DNA of 8,810 nucleotides from Euryarchaeota archaeon UBA60 (GTDB lineage Archaea; Thermoplasmatota; Poseidoniia; Poseidoniales; Poseidoniaceae): positions 2,732-11,541 of the forward strand of contig DARQ01000010.1 of the NCBI GenBank assembly GCA_002503395.1, in the 5' to 3' direction. This document shows, one piece after another, positions 1 through 6,369 of this stretch. Position 1 is the stretch's first letter; each line of letters begins with the position of its first letter. The notes beneath the pieces were generated by a model, which saw only the letters and a program-made list of their open reading frames with translations, did no database searches and was not told the DNA's origin. The position numbers were made by a program, and so were the translations under genes.

Positions 1-912
1 CATGCCGATAATCTCACTCCCTGGGAATTCCTCGATGACCTCACACTGGTGGCGAATGACTTCCTTGAACAGATCCTTGGCCAGAATCAGTTCCTCACCG
101 ACCTGTGCACCGCCTCGCCCTTCCCAAGAATCCGAGACTTCCTCACTGATCTTGATGCGAATATAGATTACATCTTTGCCGACTGCCAAACCTACGTTGC
201 CGGGCAGGGTCCACGGGGTCGTCGTCCAAGCGAGAATGCTGGTGCCGGAAAAGCGCCCTGCACCTTCTCCCTCGAGTTTGAATTTGATGTAGACCGAAGG
301 TTCCTCGACCTCTTTGTAACCCAGTGCTACCTCGTGGCTTGAGTATGAGGTTCCGGTCTGCGGGCAGAACGGTAAGACCTTGTGGCCGCGGTACAGCAAT
401 CCCTTGTCGAACATTTGCTGAATCGCCCACCAACAGGATTCGATGTATTCGTTGTGAAGGGTGATATATGGGTTGTCGAGATCGACCCAAAAGGCCATTC
501 TTTCGGTCATTTTTCGCCAGGCATCTTCGTAAGTCCATACCGAGTTTCGGCATTCCTCATTGAATTCTGCCATGCCGAACTCGATGATATCTTCATTCGA
601 CTTCAGGTCAAGGCGTTTCTGGACTTCGATTTCGACCGGCAATCCGTGAGTATCCCACCCTCCTTTACGCGGCACATAACAGCCCTGCATAGCCTTCCAG
701 CGGCAAACAAGGTCTTTGAAAGAGCGAGCGACCACGTGGTGGATTCCGGGTTTTCCGTTGGCCGTAGGCGGTCCTTCAAGGAAAATGAACCGCTCTCCAC
801 CCTGCCGTGCCTCGATACTGCGAGAGAAAACCTGCTCGCTGCGCCAGCGTGCTATTCCGCGCTCTTCGAGAGCCACAGCATCGTAATCACCGGCTGGGCG
901 AGGTACCGACAT
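1..912 (-). CDS. ileS: Isoleucyl-tRNA synthetase, IleRS2-like, N-terminal part (cut by left edge)
   Basis: This cytoplasmic enzyme charges tRNA-Ile with isoleucine, using ATP. From ATG 912-910 the minus strand is open for 304 codons to base 1; the C-terminal two thirds (KMSKS loop, anticodon-binding domain) lie outside the window. Visible motifs are FLEGPPTANGKPGIHH (residues 44-59, class I signature region), GGWDTHGLPVEIEV (84-97), WW at 161-162, and AWTTTPWTLPGN (228-239), the Thr-rich strand of the CP1 editing domain. The signature reads G56-I-H-H59, not HxGH: the first His is replaced by Gly and the Gly by His. The pattern matches IleRS2-type enzymes such as those of Bacteroidetes, not E. 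coli-type IleRS1. An in-frame ATG at 969-967 would add 19 residues; I prefer 912 because the protein then starts just ahead of the conserved region. It is transcribed divergently from the surface-protein gene. Confidence 0.96.
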   Translation of the reverse strand, partial: MSVPRPAGDYDAVALEERGIARWRSEQVFSRSIEARQGGERFIFLEGPPTANGKPGIHHVVARSFKDLVCRWKAMQGCYVPRKGGWDTHGLPVEIEVQKRLDLKSNEDIIEFGMAEFNEECRNSVWTYEDAWRKMTERMAFWVDLDNPYITLHNEYIESCWWAIQQMFDKGLLYRGHKVLPFCPQTGTSYSSHEVALGYKEVEEPSVYIKFKLEGEGAGRFSGTSILAWTTTPWTLPGNVGLAVGKDVIYIRIKISEEVSDSWEGRGGAQVGEELILAKDLFKEVIRHQCEVIEEFPGSEIIGM

Positions 913-1015
913 AGACGACCCGACCGACCATTTCGTTTTGAAACCCCACGTCGCCCTAAAGGGCGACATGACGGGTCGCCATCACATTCAAGGATATCCC
1001 GATATACCCGAGGGT
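913..1015. promoter_or_regulatory. Divergent control region between ileS and the surface-protein gene
   Basis: This 103-base gap must hold the promoters of both outward-facing genes. Visible elements are an AT-rich stretch at 931-943, about 26 bases upstream of ileS ATG 912 and a weak TATA candidate; a perfect dyad at 950-967; and two boxes, GGATATCC (992-999, a palindrome) and GATATA (1001-1006). The GATATC core centred at 995.5 lies 26 bases from the alternative ileS ATG at 969. The GATATA box lies only about 12 bases before ATG 1016 but about 24 before an in-frame TTG at 1028. Spacing therefore does not settle the start of either gene. Assigning any box to a direction is inference. Confidence 0.5.
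950..967. repeat. Inverted repeat, 7-bp arms with TAAA centre
   Basis: The sequence GTCGCCC-TAAA-GGGCGAC is a perfect dyad. After one mismatch (949/968) two more pairs extend it to 947-970. It sits in the divergent gap, 38-55 bases upstream of the ileS start and about 50-66 upstream of ATG 1016, a plausible place for an operator that affects both genes. No T-run follows on either strand, so an intrinsic terminator is unlikely. It could also fold in RNA if a transcript crosses it. Confidence 0.6.
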
Positions 1016-4000
1016 ATGGACGAGCCATTGCGTTGTGGAAAATTTTCCCTGCTCATCGTGAGTTTGTTCCTGTTGGCAACATTTCAGCCATTTTTTGGTG
1101 CCACTTCTTCCCCTTCTCTAGCCGATACTGGAGGCCATCCATCCTTCTCGCCCGAAAATACCACTCAATTGCTCTCCATCGCCTCTTATCCTGACGGGGT
1201 TTCAAGTTCGCTGAAACTCGAGGTTCCGGCCGGAGAGGCACTGACCGGTCTCGACCTGAGATTGGAGCCGGAGATGCTACCTCGTAACGAGATCTACTCT
1301 TGGTCAAACGCGCAGGTGTGGAACCATAGCGATGCTACTGCCGAACTGGTGAATTACAACAGCACCGGATTGACTTTATCTGGGACTGACGTCGGTTGGG
1401 ATTTGAATAATAATGGCGCTGTGCCGACCGGTTGGACCCGCTCCTCTTCTTCCTTTGCGATGGTAAATAGTCTATCCTGTGGTCGTAACGGCTCGACGGG
1501 ACATTCGCTCAATACCCGTGGCGGCTCGTCGTGGTGGATGTCACCTACAGTCGATATGTCGGGATTGGCCCAAGGACAGATTTCATACTGGGTGCGCCAA
1601 GGTTACGGTGGGTGTGGCGAGGAGCCTGACAGCGGCGAGAACTTCTACTTTCAATATCGGACTGCGAGCAATTCATGGACGACACTTCGTAGTTTCGCGG
1701 GCTCGACCGCTGGCTCTTCAGCTTCGGGAACGAGTTATACCACGACACTACCGTCAGCCGCTTTTCACAGCAATTTCGCTCTGCGATTCTATCAGAACGC
1801 CGGTTCAGGGACCTGCTGTGATTACTGGTTTTTCGACGATGTCAGCCTGACTCAGCCGGGAGGGCAGGGAAACTGGACTTCACCGTCCTTCGGCTGGGGT
1901 AATGGTGCGACCTATTCGATGATGGAAGGCCCATATGGACTCCTGTCTTTGGATGTCGAGAAACCGGGTGTTTCCAAGTTCAATTGGACCGTGGTCGATG
2001 CCACGACCCTGGCACCAATCGAAGGTTTTGAGGCCCGCGAAGAAATATTTGCCGACCTTGGTCAAATCGACTGGCTCAGATTCCCGACCCTGCGCCTCGT
2101 CATTCGCATGGAGAGCGGTGGTGGTGGTGTGCCAATCCTGCATACGGTCAATCTCAATGGTCGAATCGTCGACAGTTTCCACAACGACCCGAGTGGGAAT
2201 GGATGGGATGTCCAAGGTGGCACTTGGAATTCCGCCGCCGATAGCATCACCGGGGAAAGTGGTGCGGTAATCACTTCACCGTACTACAATTCAACCCGTC
2301 CAATCGCCAAGATACTGACCTCCTTTGCGAGTTCTGGATTGGGGCATTTGAATATCGAGTTGAACGGCGACATCTTGATTCCAATCAGTTCTAGTTCGAC
2401 GCAGACCTTACCCGAGGCCGGGTACTCGATACGCTTCATTTTCAATGGCACCGGAACGTGGACGATTCAATCGATTCAAGCCGACCTGCTGGCAGGTGAT
2501 TATCCACAACATCCGCGCCTCGACATCGCTCAGGACGGTGAGTTGGAATGGGCTATTGACGACTCGGCTATTGGCCCCTGGGGGTGGCAAGAGCGACTTT
2601 CCAATGGTAACCCTTCGAGCGATCTGGCATTTTCCAACGGTGGTTCAAAGTCGGTTATGATGTGGTTGCCTGATGTAGGGGTTGACAATCTGCTCTGGAG
2701 CATCACCCACGTCGGCGGTGGCTCTGCCAATGCGACTTGGTGGCGACTGAAAGTCGGCCCGACCATCATCGAAGAGGGTGGGCTAGGATTATTCTCAGGC
2801 CGAGCCACGGTTTCCATCACTCCAGATTCCCTGACCAAATTGAATGATAACCTCTCGACCACGACGAAGATCTGGTCGACCGCCGGAGTCGGCTTCGTAG
2901 CGGTGGAAATCGAAGTCGGATGTGAAACCGGTATCTTGCGCGTCGGCGGTATTTCGGCGCCATACTCGCCGACTGCCAACATGTCCTTCGATGCTTGGGA
3001 TAGTGTTGTTCAAGCCGTCAATGATGAGATTCCCACCGCCTCATTCGTAAATGGCAAACGCATCGTTCCGTTACCCTTCATCTTGGATTTTCCCGGGGCG
3101 ATGTCGGCAACCATAACCGGAGTGTTCAGCACCTCCGGCCTGCAGACCACAAGCGCCTCTCTGCTCAATTCCTCAACCACACTGACCCCGTCTTGGCAGT
3201 GGTTTGAATTGAATTCCCTGCACCAGACCAGCGTCGGCATGCCCGGCGGTGTGCAGATAGACTTCATCGGTCTGAACAACCGTTCGACCTTTGAATTCCC
3301 GGTCGACGGCGGCGCTACGTCGAGCAAAGGTGATAGCAATCTGATTCGCTGGCACCCCTATGATCCGCATTCGGTCACCTATGATAGCGAGTCTGTGAAT
3401 TCCACTCTGCGCTTCCAGATTGAGCCGATGTGGGATGACGAGGAAAGTTTTGAGATCAGGGTGCGATTGGTGCTTGCAGATGGCCGCCGCTCGGTGCCTG
3501 AAGTCGCTTCCTTCGGTGGTGGCACCAGTCTGGGTATCGAGAATGATGTCGAGATCCGCCAATTCAATTTCATCAATGAACTGGGTGTTGTGATTCCTGA
3601 TTCGGCTTCGTATCTGCGCGGTGCGAGAAACGTTACTGTAGAAGCCGAAATAGGCTTTCACAATGTTCCCGGTAACTTCGCCCCACGCGACGGCAACCTG
3701 CTGGTCGAGTTATTTGAGGACGATGTTGAAATCCACAATACCACCAATCTCGAATTCGGTCTATACACTCATACCTATCTGGTTCCACCCGGCTCAAACG
3801 ACATCACCTACCGCATTGACATCACCCCTCTTCGAGGCGGCTGGGATTATACCACCATCGACCGAGAGCGGACCTTCCAGACCGACAGCCTCGCACCAGT
3901 CCTGGTGTCGAGCAATATCGAACATTACGACCACCGTGCCCACAGTGCGAGCCAAGTTCTGCGCTTCGATATCTACGACCGCCCGGTCCTGCCCCACTCG

Positions 4001-6361
4001 CTGACCCTGATGTTATGGCGAGAGTGGCTGAACGACTACGATTTCGATGCTTGGCCGGATGAGGATGAGTTCTTCGCCCTACCCTTGACCGCGCCCGATG
4101 AACTCTCAGTTGCGCAAGGAAATTACACCTATTCTCTCAATGATAATGGTGGTGAATATGGTGACAAGGTCGCCGGATATATCATCGGTGCAGACCCGGC
4201 TGGTAATCCTCTACAAGATGGGGGTGGTCCTGGCCCTGATGACCATTTATTCATGTACGAATTGGCCTTACCGGGTGCTCCGATAATCGATGGAGAAGCG
4301 GCGACGATGGATGGTGACCGGCAGATGTGGTTACACCCCGGGAATACCTACGACCTGATCTTGCCATTCGACGAGCCGAACGGTTATTCTGATGTCGACG
4401 AGATTATTCTGGAATTGGCGAGTAATGCCCAATCCGATACCTTATCGATAACTTGGAGTTCTGCCGATAATCGTTGCACTACAACCTCACCACGACTGAC
4501 TATTGTGAGTTGTGCAATCCGCGCCAGAGATGGAATACTGGGGCCATATGTCGATGAATTGCAGATGGAGGTCTCCTTCATCATCGATTGGACATTATTG
4601 AGTGAAGGCGAATTGCGGCGAGAGCCGACGATGGAGATTTTCGACCGTTCACGGCAGAGTTCATACTCTGCCATGCCACAATTGCGCTGGCGTTGGTCGA
4701 GTGACCTGCACGTGCCGTTCGACATGATTTCCTTGAGTGTTCCATTTGGAGTTTCTACCAGCGAAGGGGCATGGTTGGCGCCCGGCTCGCCCATCCTGAT
4801 TCAAGGTTCCACAACCTTTGCTGAGTCTGGTCAGGTCCCTGAGTTCAGCGTTCAGGTCGAATTCAAACTCGCCGGACAAGAATTGATTGCAGTATCGCAA
4901 AACGGTTCTTTCTATATCTCCATCGAAGGTCCTTGGGAGAGCGGAAGTCACGCACTCTCCTGGGGTTTGACAGGACTTCCACCTCAGGGAAATGATGTCA
5001 CCGATGGCCAGACCGCACTGTTCTGGATAGTCGTCGACGGAGATGGCCCACGGCCGGTCGAAGTGGTAACACCGCGCTTGGATTCAACCATTCCGCTCGC
5101 AGACCTCGGCGAGGTAACCATCGATTTACGCATTGCCGAGACCCAGGAAATCGACCCAGATTCATTAAGACTACAGTGGTTGGTGACCGAGGGGGAAGAC
5201 CCGAAGGGAGTGATGATAGCCGAGGGAACCTCGACATTGATTATCCCTAGTGGCACTTTAGCCAGCCTACAATTATCTGCCATCACCAATTTGAATCTGG
5301 CTGAGGTTCTGCAGTCGGATTCACTCGAGAGTGCTCTGACCCTCCACGTCTGGGTCACCGGTCAAGATGCCGCTGGAAATCTCTTCGATTCAAACCATAG
5401 TTTCAATTCCTACGACTCGCCGTTCGCCTCTTGGCCGCTAGAACAGAAGATCGCCAAATGGAGTGTTGAGGCTGGTGATATCGAGTATCAACGAATTTTC
5501 ATCGAGGTCGGCGAGTCGATAGTGGTGCAGATCGACATCAATAATATCGGCACCGCCAGTGGTAGCGCCAATGTAGTGGTAGAAACCGTCAACCTCGCTG
5601 GCCAGCGCCTCCCCTTACACATCGCCACCGCCGAGGCCGCCCCCGGGCAATCCGAGACCATGACGGTTTCTTGGCAGCCTGAGGAAATGGGGATTCAATG
5701 GATTGAGGTGACCGTAAACGGTGGAACTTCGGTGAAGGGTGAGGAAATCGATGTCCTGCAGAAGTCTCAGGATAACCTGCTGTCGGGCTCTTTGGGAGGT
5801 GTTGACACGGTTATTCTCGTCGCCTTCTTGGTGCTCTCATGTATCCTGGGAGTCGTCTTGCTGATGTTCCTCCGCGATATCAACTCGCGCCGTGACAAGG
5901 GATGGGAGAACGATTATTGGGATGACTTAGATGATGAGGAAGAATCCGAGCAGGATGAGGCCGATGTCCAAGCGTCGAGAATTGCCGCCAAGGCGGCCGA
6001 ATATGACCAGATATACTCGGCCGAGTCGGCATCAGCGATTCTCCAGTCAACCCCTACCGGCTCTGCCCCCACCCAATCGGGTGAGTCAGCCGCACAGCCA
6101 GCCTTGCCAACCACCTCCCAGCCTACCGCCGACCCCTATGGTCAAGCCGAGCAACAGGCTACCTCGGCGCCTGCTGCAACCACCTCTGCCGGTGGAATCG
6201 GGGGGACTGGTACAGGCTCGGCTGTGGGCGATGGTGATGTGGGTGAGGACTGGGTTCAGGATGGCAACGGCCACTGGTGGAAGAAGAATGACGAAGGCTA
6301 TTGGTGGCGGCTGGGGGAAGACGGCCAGTGGCATTCGGCTGATGATTCGGGATATGCATAG
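1016..6361 (+). CDS. Giant secreted, membrane-anchored surface protein with MAM/reelin-like domain and Trp-rich tail
   Basis: I do not recognise a named family for the whole protein (about 1781 residues). Start ATG 1016 gives a good signal peptide: charged n-region, then a hydrophobic core at about 10-29. The frame is open upstream to TTG 938 and ATG 968, but those starts would put a long polar leader before the core; TTG 1028 is another possibility. Residues about 115-280 look like a MAM/reelin-type beta-sandwich, with motifs such as CGEEPDSGENFYF and CCDYWFFDDVSL and four Cys (155, 200, 267, 268) that could form disulfides. A long beta-rich ectodomain follows, with about 19 N-x-S/T sequons, a degenerate TSP3-like acidic loop (NDYDFDAWPDEDEF, 1006-1019) and a close Cys pair near 1157-1169. 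Residues about 1486-1570 resemble a CARDB/Ig-like domain. One transmembrane helix spans 1596-1619; the tail has an acidic stretch, an Ala/Pro/Ser/Thr linker and a Trp repeat. Adhesion or binding at the cell surface is inferred from the domains, not shown. nadE starts 8 bases after its stop. Confidence 0.95.
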   Translation: MDEPLRCGKFSLLIVSLFLLATFQPFFGATSSPSLADTGGHPSFSPENTTQLLSIASYPDGVSSSLKLEVPAGEALTGLDLRLEPEMLPRNEIYSWSNAQVWNHSDATAELVNYNSTGLTLSGTDVGWDLNNNGAVPTGWTRSSSSFAMVNSLSCGRNGSTGHSLNTRGGSSWWMSPTVDMSGLAQGQISYWVRQGYGGCGEEPDSGENFYFQYRTASNSWTTLRSFAGSTAGSSASGTSYTTTLPSAAFHSNFALRFYQNAGSGTCCDYWFFDDVSLTQPGGQGNWTSPSFGWGNGATYSMMEGPYGLLSLDVEKPGVSKFNWTVVDATTLAPIEGFEAREEIFADLGQIDWLRFPTLRLVIRMESGGGGVPILHTVNLNGRIVDSFHNDPSGNGWDVQGGTWNSAADSITGESGAVITSPYYNSTRPIAKILTSFASSGLGHLNIELNGDILIPISSSSTQTLPEAGYSIRFIFNGTGTWTIQSIQADLLAGDYPQHPRLDIAQDGELEWAIDDSAIGPWGWQERLSNGNPSSDLAFSNGGSKSVMMWLPDVGVDNLLWSITHVGGGSANATWWRLKVGPTIIEEGGLGLFSGRATVSITPDSLTKLNDNLSTTTKIWSTAGVGFVAVEIEVGCETGILRVGGISAPYSPTANMSFDAWDSVVQAVNDEIPTASFVNGKRIVPLPFILDFPGAMSATITGVFSTSGLQTTSASLLNSSTTLTPSWQWFELNSLHQTSVGMPGGVQIDFIGLNNRSTFEFPVDGGATSSKGDSNLIRWHPYDPHSVTYDSESVNSTLRFQIEPMWDDEESFEIRVRLVLADGRRSVPEVASFGGGTSLGIENDVEIRQFNFINELGVVIPDSASYLRGARNVTVEAEIGFHNVPGNFAPRDGNLLVELFEDDVEIHNTTNLEFGLYTHTYLVPPGSNDITYRIDITPLRGGWDYTTIDRERTFQTDSLAPVLVSSNIEHYDHRAHSASQVLRFDIYDRPVLPHSLTLMLWREWLNDYDFDAWPDEDEFFALPLTAPDELSVAQGNYTYSLNDNGGEYGDKVAGYIIGADPAGNPLQDGGGPGPDDHLFMYELALPGAPIIDGEAATMDGDRQMWLHPGNTYDLILPFDEPNGYSDVDEIILELASNAQSDTLSITWSSADNRCTTTSPRLTIVSCAIRARDGILGPYVDELQMEVSFIIDWTLLSEGELRREPTMEIFDRSRQSSYSAMPQLRWRWSSDLHVPFDMISLSVPFGVSTSEGAWLAPGSPILIQGSTTFAESGQVPEFSVQVEFKLAGQELIAVSQNGSFYISIEGPWESGSHALSWGLTGLPPQGNDVTDGQTALFWIVVDGDGPRPVEVVTPRLDSTIPLADLGEVTIDLRIAETQEIDPDSLRLQWLVTEGEDPKGVMIAEGTSTLIIPSGTLASLQLSAITNLNLAEVLQSDSLESALTLHVWVTGQDAAGNLFDSNHSFNSYDSPFASWPLEQKIAKWSVEAGDIEYQRIFIEVGESIVVQIDINNIGTASGSANVVVETVNLAGQRLPLHIATAEAAPGQSETMTVSWQPEEMGIQWIEVTVNGGTSVKGEEIDVLQKSQDNLLSGSLGGVDTVILVAFLVLSCILGVVLLMFLRDINSRRDKGWENDYWDDLDDEEESEQDEADVQASRIAAKAAEYDQIYSAESASAILQSTPTGSAPTQSGESAAQPALPTTSQPTADPYGQAEQQATSAPAATTSAGGIGGTGTGSAVGDGDVGEDWVQDGNGHWWKKNDEGYWWRLGEDGQWHSADDSGYA
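6251..6340 (+). repeat. Trp-rich 9-residue repeat at the C-terminus of the surface protein
   Basis: Tryptophans fall at residues 1746, 1754-1755, 1763-1764 and 1772, a spacing of 8 to 9. Three 9-residue units can be aligned (GNGHWWKKN, DEGYWWRLG, EDGQWHSAD), so the coding DNA has a 27-base period, though the bases themselves have diverged. The module follows a low-complexity linker and ends 6 residues before the C-terminus. If the upstream helix has the expected orientation it lies in the cytoplasm. It recalls the aromatic units of cell-wall-binding repeats, but I claim no homology. Confidence 0.7.
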
Positions 6362-6366
6362 GTGGT
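6361..6366 (+). promoter_or_regulatory. Likely ribosome binding site of nadE
   Basis: GGTGGT, preceded by A at 6360, overlaps the last base of the surface-protein stop codon and lies 3 bases before ATG 6370. It resembles the GGTG-type Shine-Dalgarno that pairs with archaeal 16S rRNA ends. It supports ATG 6370 over the TTG at 6367 just upstream, and translation from a shared message. Confidence 0.5.
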
Positions 6367-6369
6367 TTG

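Noticed and set aside
950..967. The dyad as an intrinsic terminator
   Set aside because: Neither strand has a T-run after it, and both neighbouring genes point away from it, so there is no transcript to end here.
382..1194. A 270-codon plus-strand open frame opposite ileS
   Set aside because: It runs antisense to a synthetase with clear motifs, crosses the divergent control region, and its translation has no recognisable domain. It is a by-product of the codon use of ileS.
3173..3661. A 162-codon minus-strand open frame inside the surface-protein gene
   Set aside because: The plus-strand frame is continuous and coherent here; the antisense product shows no motif or plausible start signal.
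6130..6240. Compositional shift in the surface-protein tail as a frameshift
   Set aside because: The Ala/Ser/Thr/Pro/Gly-rich stretch is in frame with the transmembrane helix before it and the Trp repeat after it, so it is a genuine flexible linker.
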